DNA of 41,247 nt from UBA6183 sp964603255 (GTDB lineage Bacteria; Bacteroidota; Bacteroidia; UKL13-3), in NCBI GenBank assembly GCA_964603255.1, contig CAZRVA010000010.1, forward strand, positions 1-41,247. The letters run 5' to 3'. Both the position numbers and the translations under genes were made by a program. Each line of letters starts with the position of its first letter. Within the stretch, counting starts at the first letter, position 1. Below the pieces are notes generated by a model. The model had not been told where the DNA came from. It saw nothing but the letters and a program-made list of their open reading frames with translations, and did not search any database. This document shows positions 20,926 to 29,809 of this stretch, one piece after another.

Positions 20926-23900
20926 ATGAACAAAAAGAACATTTTTTTAAGAATGGCCTTGTTACTTCTTTTATCGGTAACTGGTCAACAAGTACTTCGA
21001 GCGCAGTACTTGTTTCACGAATCCTTCGCCAATCCGGGCGTGCTCTCAAAATCCGGATGGCAACTTATTACTTTAAGAGGAGAAACATATCGCGATACCG
21101 TTTCGGGATACCACACTCCACTACCCGGTTCTTTGCGTGTATCATTTAACGATATTGGTGCAGGAGATAAAGACACGCTAAAGTTTCCAGTATTTGCACC
21201 TTCAACCATAGGCGATTCTCTTTGGTTTGATCATGCACACCGCGCAAAATTTAGCAACACCGACTCAATTGGTATTTTCTACTCAACTAATGCCGGAGCC
21301 ACCATGCAATTGCTACACATTTATCGTGGCAATGTTTTACCAGACCCATCCACGCTATCTACTGTAGCACCAAGTTTTATCGGTGGTGTTTTTATTCCAA
21401 CATCAGCAAACGATTGGGCCACTAAAAGTTTAAGTTTACCTACAGGAACAAACCGCATTATGTTTGTTTTTTATAGTGATAACGGTGATGAACTTTTTAT
21501 TGATAATGTTAAAATTGGGAAAGTACCACAAAGCTGTACAACACCTCAAACATTTACTGGAACAATGTCTACCCTACTTACTTGCCAGGGTAGTTCGTTG
21601 TATTTGTTACCCGATAGTTTTGAATTAAATCCATACCTTACTTACACTTGGCAACGCTCACAAGATAATGGTATAATTGATCCATGGACCACTGCCACAA
21701 ATGGATTTGGATACAATACTGCGGAGTTTTACCTAACCAATTTCTCTCAACCATACTATTACAGATTGCAAGTTGAATGTGGTTCACAATCATATACACC
21801 CAGTAAATTAGTAACTTTTGATAGTGCCTATAATTGTTATAACAGAAACAATTTAGGTGGCTATTGTAACGCCTGGATAACTAACGTAACACTTGGAACT
21901 CACCTTAACAACAATTCGGCATGCGGTGCAAGCACGCCCGGTAATGAGGTAACGTATTACCCGCCATCAGCAAGTACTACTGATACCTTAACAGCCGGAG
22001 ATCCTTATGCATCCATCTCCATTGCAACAGACCTATTTGGGCCTTGGCTTGATGCCCGCGTAGGTTTTTGGATTGATTACAACAGAAATGGTGTATTCGA
22101 TTCGATTGAATTTGTAATGGCAAACACGAATGCCTCTACTCAAAATTCGGTGGTAAACTTTTCGGTTCCGGCCAATGCCGGGACCGGTCTCACCGGACTA
22201 CGTGTTCGTGCAGTAGAGAGTTTTACAACCATACCAATGGGTAGTGGACCACAACTTAATGGTAGCCATGCAAACGCCTATGCTATTAGTGGCGAAGTTG
22301 AAGATTACTTGCTTTACATCAACCCAAGTCCTATTTGCACATCTACACCTATAGCAGGTAATTTACGAGATACCTTTTTTGCCGTTTGCGCAGGAAATGT
22401 TTTAAGTTTTAACGTTACAGGAGCAACCTTTGGCCAAGGTATTACTTACCAATGGCAAAAGTCTAACGATAATGGTGTGTTAGATCCATGGACCGATATT
22501 GCAGGTGCAACCGCACTTAATTACACCACACAAGGTATCAATAACACCCGATATTACAGATTAAAGGTACACTGCAGTAATTCATCATCAACAAGCTACA
22601 CATCAACAATTTTTGTATGGGTTAAACCATTTTATGCATGTTATTGTAACGATGATTTAGGTGGTGGCGGTTGTAACCGTGGTGCAGGATACATTAGCAA
22701 TGTTAGTGTGTTAGGAACTACAGTTAACAACACTAGTTTATGTGCAAACGAGAGTTATACATTTTATGATACCACAGCAACCACAACAGATACAGTATAT
22801 ACCAACCAAATAATTGGAGTACAAGTAACCAATACAGAAACTCCGGGAGCTATAGCTGTATGGATTGATTACAACCACGATTCGATATACACCAAAAACG
22901 AATTTACTTTAATTACCAACTCATCTATACCGACCGTTGCCACAACAGGTTGGGTTACTATTCCAAATAATGCAGTGAGTGGTTTAACTGGTATGCGCGT
23001 TAGAATGGTTGATGCAGCAACATTTATTGATTCGGTAGATGTATGCACCAATTTTAGAAGTGGCGAAACAGAAGATTATGTGATACGCATAGAACAAGCA
23101 CCATCTTGTAGTGGAACACCTGCCAAGGCAACCTATCCGCTTAACCACGAAATATGTGCAGGAACATCATTTGCAATCAATGCTGTTAATGCTGCCTACG
23201 GAACAGGTATAACTTATCAATGGCAATACTCTCTTGATGCACAAAGCTGGTTTGATATCACAGGAAAAACGTCAAGAAATTTTGTTGCACCGGTTACTAA
23301 CGATACAACTTACTATCGTTTGAATACTACTTGTGCAAACTCAGCAGTAACAACTTATGGCGATACCATTAAAGTGGGTATAAAAGCATTTTACAGATGC
23401 TACTGTAGCAACACTATTGGAGGTGCTTATTCATGCAACAACAACGAATACATCAGCAATGTAAATTTCCCATCTCGTAACCTAAACGTTTCTTCAAATT
23501 GTAATGTGGTAAATGTTGATCACAGTTTTACTTACAATTCACCAATAGGTTTAGCCACCGATTCTATTACAGCAGGACAACCTTTTAACGTTGCAGTTAC
23601 TTACAATTATAGTGGTCAGTACAAAGTTGTGGCATGGATTGATTATAATAGAAATGCCGTATTTGAAAACAATGAATTTACACTTTTAAGCGCGTTCACA
23701 ACACCAGGTACTAGCGCTTTAGGAAGTATTACTATTCCTGTAACAACTTCAGCAGGCTTTACTGGTATGCGTATCAGAGCAATGGATGCATCTAATCCGC
23801 TTGATTCTAACGAAGCTTGTGCATTTTACCTAGAAGGTGAAACGGAAGATTATGTATTATACATCAAAGCAGCTGAGCCATGTAACAACCTAGTTACAGC

Positions 23901-25551
23901 AGGTACAATACCAACCAGTATGGCAATGTGTGCAAACAAAGATTTTATAATTTCTTCAGTTGGTACAACAACAGGTATTGGTGTAACATATGTATGGGAA
24001 GAGTCTGACGATAATGGTGTAATTGATCCTTGGACAACAGTTGCCGGATCTTCATCGTGGATAACCACTAACATACCTGGAACAAGTACAGCTAAATATT
24101 TCAGGTTAAAAACCACTTGTTCGCTAACCAATACAAATGCTGTAAGTAATAGCATGCATCTAACAATGGATACCTTTTACAATTGTTACAATGCTTCATC
24201 AAACCTTGGTGGTGGTAATTGCAACAACGATTACATCAGCAATGTTTCTATTGAAGGTACAACATTAGACAACACTTCAGGCTGTAACAACACACCAATG
24301 GGTGCACGAACAGTATTCCCTGCATCGGGCAATACAACTGCTACCTTGGTTGGTGGAGTAACCTATACCATTAATGTAACCCCAAGTAACCTAAAAAGTA
24401 TGGGCGTTTGGATTGATTATAATAAAAACGGAACCTTTGAAATAGGAGAATTTACACTAATTGAGCAGCGTTCAGATAGAACAAGCTCTGTTCAATTAAC
24501 TATTCCATCAACCGTAACTCCAGGATTAACAGGTATGAGGGTTAGAACCAATGAAGCACTTGCATTCGGATTCCCTGTTGGAGGAATATACAACCATCAA
24601 GCCGCTGCTACCTTTATTCAAGGTGAAACAGAAGATTATGTAATTATGCTTGATACGTTAAAACCTGCAACGGGTGTTATGGTAACAGACATTACAGATT
24701 CTTCATTACGTGTATCGTGGACAAATGGTAACGGTAGCGGACGAATTGTTGTAGCCAAACGTGATACCACAACATTGGTGTTGCCAATAAACTCAACACG
24801 CTATACTCCAGATCCAATTTTTGCATCAGGTAAGGGCGATTCAACAGGAGTTGGAAACTATGTACTATTCTCAGACAATAGAGACAACTATGTAGATGTT
24901 TTTGGATTAGATTCTCTTAAAGACTACGATTTTTATGTTTACGAGTACACAGAAACTCCTTTGAGATATTTTATTCCGGGACAATTTGCATCGGGCACAA
25001 CACTCCCTGTAAGTTTATTATCGTTTGATGCAAAAGTTAGTGGTGATGATGTAAAATTAAATTGGATAACTGCATCAGAAAAAAACAACCGCGGATTTGA
25101 ACTACAAAAATCAACCGATGGAAAACTGTTTGTTACCATTACTAACATTAAAGGAAACGGCAATACAGCGCAACAAAGCAACTACAGCTATTTAGATGCT
25201 AATGCGTTCAATCAGTCGAACAAAGCGTACTACAGGTTGAAACAAATTGATTTCAATAATCACTTCACTTACTCAAACCAAGTAGTTGCTAACAAACAAA
25301 CTGATTTGAACTTGGTAACGGTAAATCCTAATCCATTTAGCAACGAGTTAAACATTAGCTTACCTGCAAATACTAATGAGGAAGTTGATATCAATATAAC
25401 AGATGTACTTGGCAACAATGTACTTACCCAGAAGGTAACAAGTAATAATGGCAACATCAGGTTAAACAACCTTGAAAATATGCCGGCTGGTGTTTATTTC
25501 ATTAGCATCCGCATCAATCAAACTACTAAAACATTTAAAGTAGTTCATTAA
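20926..25551 (+). CDS. GEVED-repeat T9SS surface protein
   Basis: This 1541-residue protein has a signal peptide at about 1-27 (ending QVLRAQ) and an N-terminal jelly-roll-like domain up to about 205. Four repeats of roughly 260-270 residues follow, each made of an Ig-like unit (for example TYQWQKSNDNG, then YYRLKVHC) and a GEVED domain. The GEVED domains show WIDYNRNGVF, GLRVRAV and a closing SGEVEDYLL or GETEDYV motif, near residues 465, 715, 975 and 1240. An FN3 domain lies at about 1245-1355, an LPVSLLSFDA stalk module at 1360-1460, and a T9SS sorting domain begins at VNPNPFSNELNISL and ends KTFKVVH. GEVED domains are known from surface and secreted proteins, often next to proteases or adhesins. 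No enzyme domain is visible here, so an adhesive or structural role is most likely. Confidence 0.88.
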   Translation: MNKKNIFLRMALLLLLSVTGQQVLRAQYLFHESFANPGVLSKSGWQLITLRGETYRDTVSGYHTPLPGSLRVSFNDIGAGDKDTLKFPVFAPSTIGDSLWFDHAHRAKFSNTDSIGIFYSTNAGATMQLLHIYRGNVLPDPSTLSTVAPSFIGGVFIPTSANDWATKSLSLPTGTNRIMFVFYSDNGDELFIDNVKIGKVPQSCTTPQTFTGTMSTLLTCQGSSLYLLPDSFELNPYLTYTWQRSQDNGIIDPWTTATNGFGYNTAEFYLTNFSQPYYYRLQVECGSQSYTPSKLVTFDSAYNCYNRNNLGGYCNAWITNVTLGTHLNNNSACGASTPGNEVTYYPPSASTTDTLTAGDPYASISIATDLFGPWLDARVGFWIDYNRNGVFDSIEFVMANTNASTQNSVVNFSVPANAGTGLTGLRVRAVESFTTIPMGSGPQLNGSHANAYAISGEVEDYLLYINPSPICTSTPIAGNLRDTFFAVCAGNVLSFNVTGATFGQGITYQWQKSNDNGVLDPWTDIAGATALNYTTQGINNTRYYRLKVHCSNSSSTSYTSTIFVWVKPFYACYCNDDLGGGGCNRGAGYISNVSVLGTTVNNTSLCANESYTFYDTTATTTDTVYTNQIIGVQVTNTETPGAIAVWIDYNHDSIYTKNEFTLITNSSIPTVATTGWVTIPNNAVSGLTGMRVRMVDAATFIDSVDVCTNFRSGETEDYVIRIEQAPSCSGTPAKATYPLNHEICAGTSFAINAVNAAYGTGITYQWQYSLDAQSWFDITGKTSRNFVAPVTNDTTYYRLNTTCANSAVTTYGDTIKVGIKAFYRCYCSNTIGGAYSCNNNEYISNVNFPSRNLNVSSNCNVVNVDHSFTYNSPIGLATDSITAGQPFNVAVTYNYSGQYKVVAWIDYNRNAVFENNEFTLLSAFTTPGTSALGSITIPVTTSAGFTGMRIRAMDASNPLDSNEACAFYLEGETEDYVLYIKAAEPCNNLVTAGTIPTSMAMCANKDFIISSVGTTTGIGVTYVWEESDDNGVIDPWTTVAGSSSWITTNIPGTSTAKYFRLKTTCSLTNTNAVSNSMHLTMDTFYNCYNASSNLGGGNCNNDYISNVSIEGTTLDNTSGCNNTPMGARTVFPASGNTTATLVGGVTYTINVTPSNLKSMGVWIDYNKNGTFEIGEFTLIEQRSDRTSSVQLTIPSTVTPGLTGMRVRTNEALAFGFPVGGIYNHQAAATFIQGETEDYVIMLDTLKPATGVMVTDITDSSLRVSWTNGNGSGRIVVAKRDTTTLVLPINSTRYTPDPIFASGKGDSTGVGNYVLFSDNRDNYVDVFGLDSLKDYDFYVYEYTETPLRYFIPGQFASGTTLPVSLLSFDAKVSGDDVKLNWITASEKNNRGFELQKSTDGKLFVTITNIKGNGNTAQQSNYSYLDANAFNQSNKAYYRLKQIDFNNHFTYSNQVVANKQTDLNLVTVNPNPFSNELNISLPANTNEEVDINITDVLGNNVLTQKVTSNNGNIRLNNLENMPAGVYFISIRINQTTKTFKVVH

Positions 25552-25573
25552 AACCATAGTGTAATTTGAATAT

Positions 25574-25609
25574 AAAGAGGGTGGTTACTTCGGTAATTCA
25601 CCCTTTTTT
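25574..25609 (+). terminator. Terminator with a UUCG tetraloop after the GEVED gene
   Basis: GGGTG and TTAC arms pair with GTAA and CACCC around a TTCG loop closed by C-G, with one wobble and one bulge, followed by TTTTTT at 25604-25609. The A-rich upstream flank (AAAGA) pairs with the T tract. It lies about 25 bp after the GEVED stop. The cUUCGg loop is an exceptionally stable RNA tetraloop. Confidence 0.88.
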
Positions 25610-25643
25610 ATTGTTTCAGCATCATGTCATTTTACAAAGCCAA

Positions 25644-25674
25644 TTTCCAAATTATCAATTCTTACCTATCTTCG
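25644..25674 (+). promoter_or_regulatory. Candidate promoter of the His-rich/TonB receptor operon
   Basis: TTTC at 25644-25647 is followed, after exactly 19 bp, by TATCTTCG at 25667-25674. This resembles the Bacteroidota consensus TTTG-N19-TAnnTTTG with one mismatch in each box. The GTG start lies 14 nt downstream, giving a very short leader. No metal-repressor palindrome was recognised nearby. Confidence 0.35.
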
Positions 25675-25688
25675 CAGCCGTTTAAGTT

Positions 25689-26096
25689 GTGAAAAACATA
25701 CAAAAACATATGGCTTGGGTATTATTGGTGTTGTTTAGCATCACCTTTATGCCTGTTAATTTTTTGCATCACCATGCAGAAGATGAACATGCTATGGCCA
25801 TGCACAACCACAACAAAGCCCAACAACACCATTGTGAATTGGATGATTATTTTTGTGATGTTTCAAATCAAGCAGAGCATTGCGAACACCCGCAGCATAT
25901 TGCCAAAACAATAGCAAAATGTTTTAGCTGCGAGTTTCATTTTGTAAAACACTACCATAACAATACGTTTAATTACAGTGCCGAAATTTCGCTACGTAAT
26001 ACCCAATACAAACTTTTTACTCCGGCCGGTTTGCGCAAAGCAAACATCCTTTTAAGTAATAAAGGGCCACCGCAAATACTTGTGCATATCAGTTAA
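25689..26096 (+). CDS. His- and Cys-rich exported protein, probable metal binder
   Basis: This 135-residue protein starts with GTG at 25689. An alternative ATG lies 21 bp further in, but the GTG form gives a normal signal peptide (MKNIQKHMAWVLLVLFSIT). The mature protein opens with a histidine cluster (LHHHAEDEHAMAMHNHN, then QQHHCELDDYFCD) and contains further Cys/His groups (AEHCEHPQH, AKCFSCEFHF). Roughly one residue in eight is His. This composition suggests binding of zinc, copper or a similar metal in the periplasm or at the surface. I do not recognise a named family. It precedes a TonB-dependent receptor and a lipoprotein on the same strand, so a metal-capture role for the unit is inferred. 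Confidence 0.75.
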   Translation: MKNIQKHMAWVLLVLFSITFMPVNFLHHHAEDEHAMAMHNHNKAQQHHCELDDYFCDVSNQAEHCEHPQHIAKTIAKCFSCEFHFVKHYHNNTFNYSAEISLRNTQYKLFTPAGLRKANILLSNKGPPQILVHIS

Positions 26097-26108
26097 CGGA
26101 GTTTTATG

Positions 26109-26135
26109 GGTTTGATGCAAATACCGCATCAAACC
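26109..26135 (+). other. Intercistronic hairpin between the His-rich gene and the receptor
   Basis: GGTTTGATGC and GCATCAAACC form a perfect 10-bp stem around a 7-nt loop, 12 bp after the His-rich gene's stop and 29 bp before the receptor ATG. The following TCGTTTCT is only partly T-rich. It could be a leaky terminator or an mRNA-stabilising hairpin that sets different levels of the two products. No -7 promoter box was seen between the hairpin and the receptor. Confidence 0.5.
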
Positions 26136-26164
26136 TCGTTTCTATCTATTTTCAAAAATTACAT

Positions 26165-28519
26165 ATGTATCAGAATACAGTGCGTATTTTGTTGCTATGC
26201 TGTTCACTGCTTTTATCTGCTATAACTTTTGCAGGAAATATTCCACCTAAACTATTCAAACTACATATTTTAGTGGTTGATAGTATTGGTAAACAACCTT
26301 TAGAAGCAGCTAGTATTAGCATAGCCGAACTACATAAAAATACAATTGCCAATGCCAATGGAGCGGGTATTTTCGACTCGTTACCCAAAGGGTTTTATAC
26401 CATACAGTGTGCATTTTTAGGATATCACTCAACACAAAAAAAGGTTTGGGTTAATACCGATATGCACATAGTTATAGAGTTATGTCCTGAACATACACAT
26501 TTACACGAGGTTGAAATTAAAAGTCATACCGATGAATTAACAAGGTTTAACATTCAAACACGTGAATTGCTAGATGCGCAATGGATTGAACGCAACAGAG
26601 GTAACTCGCTTGCTGATTTACTAAAGTCGATGCCCGGAGTAACAACTATGGGTAGTGGTGTAGCTATTGCAAAACCAGTAATTAGAGGCTTACACAGCAA
26701 CCGTTTGGTAACCGTAAATAATGGCATTAGGCAAGAAGGGCAACAATGGGGCGCTGATCACGGAACAGAAATCGATCCATTTTCATCAGCAAAAATAGAA
26801 GTAATAAAAGGAGCTTCCTCAGTTGAGTTTGGTGCTGAAGCCATTGGTGGTGTAGTAAGATTTAGTCCACGCGAGTTTAAAGATACCAAAGGCATAAATG
26901 GTGAATTGATGTTAAATGCAGCAAATAACAATGGGATGGGGTCAAGTGCACTAATGCTTGAAGGCATGCATGGCAACAAACATAAATTAAGTTGGCGTAC
27001 AACCGGAGGTTTAAGAAAAGCCGGTGACAGCAGAACTCCTGATTATGTTTTATCAAATACCGGTTACGAGGAAATGAATGGTAACTATGCTTTACATTAT
27101 CAATTTAAAAATTTCCATGCCGAGTTTACACAAAGCTATTTTGGTACTACCATAGGTATTTTACGTGCAGCACATGTAGGTAACACCACCGATTTATTAC
27201 AGGTAATTCAATCGGGCAAACCCATGTATGTTGCACCATTTACTTATGATATTCAAAACCCAAGACAAGAGGTTAGCCACATCATAAATGCTTTTAAAAC
27301 CTATTATGTGTTTGATAATGGCACTAAAATACAAGCACAATTTAGTATTCAATACAACAACCGTAAAGAGTTTGATAGGCCACCACGTTGGGCCACATCG
27401 CAACAAGCTAATCCAACACCACAATACTTTTTACAACTTAAAACACAGTTGGGTGAACTAAAAGTGGAACATCCTAAATGGAAAAACTTTAAAGGAGCAA
27501 TTGGTGCAAGTTGGATGAAACAAGATAATGTAAGCGAAGGCATTCAACCCATCATACCAAATTTTATTGCTACAACATCGGGTATTTATGCGATTGAAAA
27601 GTGGCAAAAAAACAGGTGGGCAATTGAGTTGGGCACTCGTTATGATATCAGAAATCAATCGCGATATATTTTGTTGAATAGGCAGGTAAATCAAGAAGAC
27701 AAACATTATGGTAGCGCAACTTTTTCTGCAGCCACATCTTATTGGTTTAATGAAAACCTGAAGTTACAAGGTAGCGTTGCATCTGCATGGCGTCCACCGA
27801 GTATAAATGAATTATACAGCAATGGATTGCATGGAGGTACTGCAACTTTTGAAGTGGGTAATTCACAGCTTCGTCCTGAACGAAATTTAAACACAGAACT
27901 GTCGGCCACTTATACCAGTAAAAAATGGAATATAGAATGGAGTTTGTACAGAAATTACATACAAAACTTTATTTATAAATTACCTGTGGGCACCCCAATT
28001 GTAACCATTCGTGGTGTGTTTCCTCAATTTGTATTCACACAAAATAACGCCTTGTTGCAAGGCTCTGATTTTATTGCCAACAGATACATTAACAAAAACT
28101 TCTCAGCAAGTGTGCAAGCATCATACCTACACGCACAAGAAATAGATAACAATACTCCGTTAATTTTTATGCCAGCCAACAGATTAGGTATTACATTAAA
28201 CTATCAAAACACCAAAGTATGGAAATTACATGATGTATTTATTCAACCCAGATTAACACATGTGACTAAACAATATAGGTACCCAGCCGGGGTTGATTAT
28301 GTAAGTCCACCGGATGCCTATACCCTACTTGATATTAATTTTGGTTTTGATCAACATATTGGTAAACAAACATTGCGCTGGAGTTTTAGCTTGAATAATG
28401 CACTAAACACCAACTACCGCGATTACCAGAGTAGATACAGGTATTTTGTTCTGGAGCCGGGACGAAACCTAATCATTAGGCTCACTATTCCATTTAATAT
28501 TTACAACAAACACAATTAA
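26165..28519 (+). CDS. TonB-dependent outer-membrane receptor, probably for a metal or metal complex
   Basis: This 784-residue protein has a signal peptide (about 1-23), a carboxypeptidase-like regulatory domain (about 32-115, starting LFKLHILVVDSIGKQPLEAA), a plug domain (about 130-240, with SLADLLKSMPGVTT, RGLHSNRLVTVNNGIRQEG and IEVIKGASSVEFG) and a beta-barrel to the C-terminus. It imports a substrate across the outer membrane with energy from TonB. The plug segment DHGTEIDPFSSAKIEV resembles the DHA.SVDPL segment I recall from ZnuD-type zinc receptors. A His-containing stretch (CPEHTHLHE) joins the first domain to the plug. With the His-rich neighbour this favours zinc or another transition metal, but the substrate is inferred. 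It lies 12 bp before the lipoprotein gene. Confidence 0.88.
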   Translation: MYQNTVRILLLCCSLLLSAITFAGNIPPKLFKLHILVVDSIGKQPLEAASISIAELHKNTIANANGAGIFDSLPKGFYTIQCAFLGYHSTQKKVWVNTDMHIVIELCPEHTHLHEVEIKSHTDELTRFNIQTRELLDAQWIERNRGNSLADLLKSMPGVTTMGSGVAIAKPVIRGLHSNRLVTVNNGIRQEGQQWGADHGTEIDPFSSAKIEVIKGASSVEFGAEAIGGVVRFSPREFKDTKGINGELMLNAANNNGMGSSALMLEGMHGNKHKLSWRTTGGLRKAGDSRTPDYVLSNTGYEEMNGNYALHYQFKNFHAEFTQSYFGTTIGILRAAHVGNTTDLLQVIQSGKPMYVAPFTYDIQNPRQEVSHIINAFKTYYVFDNGTKIQAQFSIQYNNRKEFDRPPRWATSQQANPTPQYFLQLKTQLGELKVEHPKWKNFKGAIGASWMKQDNVSEGIQPIIPNFIATTSGIYAIEKWQKNRWAIELGTRYDIRNQSRYILLNRQVNQEDKHYGSATFSAATSYWFNENLKLQGSVASAWRPPSINELYSNGLHGGTATFEVGNSQLRPERNLNTELSATYTSKKWNIEWSLYRNYIQNFIYKLPVGTPIVTIRGVFPQFVFTQNNALLQGSDFIANRYINKNFSASVQASYLHAQEIDNNTPLIFMPANRLGITLNYQNTKVWKLHDVFIQPRLTHVTKQYRYPAGVDYVSPPDAYTLLDINFGFDQHIGKQTLRWSFSLNNALNTNYRDYQSRYRYFVLEPGRNLIIRLTIPFNIYNKHN

Positions 28520-28531
28520 TAAGATTTTAGT

Positions 28532-29128
28532 ATGAATACATTGAATAAATTAACGATTGCTTTAGCTGCATCAACCCTAATAATTACCGCTTGTGATAAG
28601 GAAGATGTTGACCCAACAAAACCACAAGACAGTAACGCACAAGAACTAATCACCACCGTAGTATTGAACGGTTATAATGTAAACAATCCTTCGCTTAATC
28701 AATTTTCTATTAAATGGGAAGACCTTGACGGTGATGGCGGAAATGCACCAATAATCGACACACTACAATTGGATAGTGGAATAACGTATCGGGTAAATGT
28801 ATTGATGTTAGATAAAACTAAAACGCCATTTGATACCATTTCGAATGAAGTGTTGAAAGAAGCAAACGAACATCAACTATTTTATACTTTAAGTTCAAAC
28901 CTAAACGATAAGCTAAACATTACTCGTTTAGATAACGACAACAACAATCCTCCACTACCATTAGGTTTAGATATTAGAATTACACCAACGAGTATTATGC
29001 CATCTGCCATACCAATTATTGGCAACTTAAATATTAAACTAAGCCATTACGATGGAGTGCCAAAGACAACAACTCCATCTGCAGAAAGTGATATTGATAT
29101 TAACTTACCCATTAAGTTGAAGAAATAA
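28532..29128 (+). CDS. Lipoprotein paired with the TonB-dependent receptor
   Basis: This 198-residue protein has a lipoprotein signal peptide with lipobox ITAC, so Cys21 is the lipidated residue. The residues after it (CDKEDVD) have Lys at +3 and acids at +4 and +5, close to the lipoprotein export signal described in Bacteroidota, which suggests display on the outer face of the outer membrane. The mature part includes an acidic turn (EDLDGDGG) that could bind a divalent cation, and an NEHQLFY motif. I do not recognise a named family. It follows the TonB-dependent receptor by 12 bp and probably acts as its accessory ligand-binding partner. It ends before a strong terminator. Confidence 0.8.
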   Translation: MNTLNKLTIALAASTLIITACDKEDVDPTKPQDSNAQELITTVVLNGYNVNNPSLNQFSIKWEDLDGDGGNAPIIDTLQLDSGITYRVNVLMLDKTKTPFDTISNEVLKEANEHQLFYTLSSNLNDKLNITRLDNDNNNPPLPLGLDIRITPTSIMPSAIPIIGNLNIKLSHYDGVPKTTTPSAESDIDINLPIKLKK

Positions 29129-29156
29129 TACCAATTTCAATAAGTATTTAAATAAC

Positions 29157-29195
29157 AAAATAGGCTGTCTCAAAAAGTTGAGACAGCCTATTTTT
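29157..29195. terminator. Bidirectional terminator between the receptor operon and the thioesterase
   Basis: A perfect 17-bp stem (29157-29173 with 29178-29194, core AGGCTGTCTCAA) closes an AAAG loop. It is flanked by AAAA on the left and TTTTT on the right, so it can work on both strands. On the plus strand it ends the receptor and lipoprotein operon. On the minus strand it overlaps the thioesterase stop codon (29194-29196). Confidence 0.92.
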
Positions 29196-29727
29196 ACGCT
29201 TGTTCTGTTTCCGGGAAAAACAATGCTTTTAATTCGGTAGCATCATCCGGCTTCATTTTACCTGCTAAAATTAACCTGAGTTGACGCCTGCGTAATGCAC
29301 CATCATATCTCTTTTGTTCCTCTTCGTTTTCCGGTGTAACAGCAGGAACCGATACAGGGGTTCCATTTCTGTCTAGAGCCACGAAGGTATAATAGGCCTC
29401 ATTACTTTTAAAACGTTCGCCACTTGGTATGTTATCAGCCCAAACTGCAATGTGTACTTCCATGGAAGTGTTGAATGAGCGTACAATTTTCGCCTCAAGA
29501 GTAACCACATCACCCAACTTAATACTCTTTTTAAAACTCACGCTATCAACCGATGCCGTTACACAAAGCTTACCACTGTGTTTTTGAGCAGTAATGGCTG
29601 CCGCAATATCCATCCAATGGAGTAATCTTCCTCCCATTAAGTTGTTAAAAGTATTGGTGTCATTCGGTAATACTATTTCATTCATAATAGTAACCGATTG
29701 ATTGGTTGTTTTTGATTGTACTGACAT
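29194..29727 (-). CDS. Acyl-CoA thioesterase, hotdog fold
   Basis: This 177-residue cytosolic enzyme of the YciA/BACH acyl-CoA hydrolase type splits acyl-CoA thioesters into free acid and CoA. The hotdog signature is clear: NLMGGRLLHWMDIAAAI with N29 and D40 at the expected catalytic positions, then CVTASVDSVSFKKSIKLGDVV, a segment that is highly conserved in the family. The C-terminal extension (about residues 125-177, rich in charged residues) is usual in this group. The substrate chain length cannot be read from the sequence. It is a single-gene unit flanked by terminators on both sides, with its own -7 element 5 nt before the ATG. Confidence 0.92.
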   Translation of the reverse strand: MSVQSKTTNQSVTIMNEIVLPNDTNTFNNLMGGRLLHWMDIAAAITAQKHSGKLCVTASVDSVSFKKSIKLGDVVTLEAKIVRSFNTSMEVHIAVWADNIPSGERFKSNEAYYTFVALDRNGTPVSVPAVTPENEEEQKRYDGALRRRQLRLILAGKMKPDDATELKALFFPETEQA

Positions 29728-29732
29728 AAGCG

Positions 29733-29740
29733 CAAAAATA
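29733..29740 (-). promoter_or_regulatory. -7 promoter element of the thioesterase gene
   Basis: TATTTTTG on the minus strand is a perfect TAnnTTTG match ending 5 nt before the ATG at 29727. No TTTG box is visible 19-20 bp further upstream. The implied transcript is leaderless or nearly so. Confidence 0.45.
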
Positions 29741-29757
29741 AGCCATATTTAGGGTAT

Positions 29758-29787
29758 AAAAAAAGAGGCTCCATTGGAGCCTCTTTT
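29758..29787 (-). terminator. Terminator of the beta-helix/PKD adhesin gene
   Basis: GAGGCTCC and GGAGCCTC form an 8-bp GC-rich stem around an ATT loop, extended by A-T pairs on both sides. Read on the minus strand the hairpin ends in a run of seven T residues (29758-29764). It lies about 22 bp beyond the adhesin stop. A perfect 14-bp palindrome (GATTGAATTCAATC, 29793-29806) lies between the two. Confidence 0.9.
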
Positions 29788-29809
29788 CTATTGATTGAAT
29801 TCAATCTAA

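Noticed and set aside
29793..29806. 14-bp perfect palindrome GATTGAATTCAATC as a regulatory site
   Set aside because: It lies downstream of the adhesin stop, between the gene and its terminator, where an operator is unlikely. A role in mRNA 3'-end stability is possible but unsupported.
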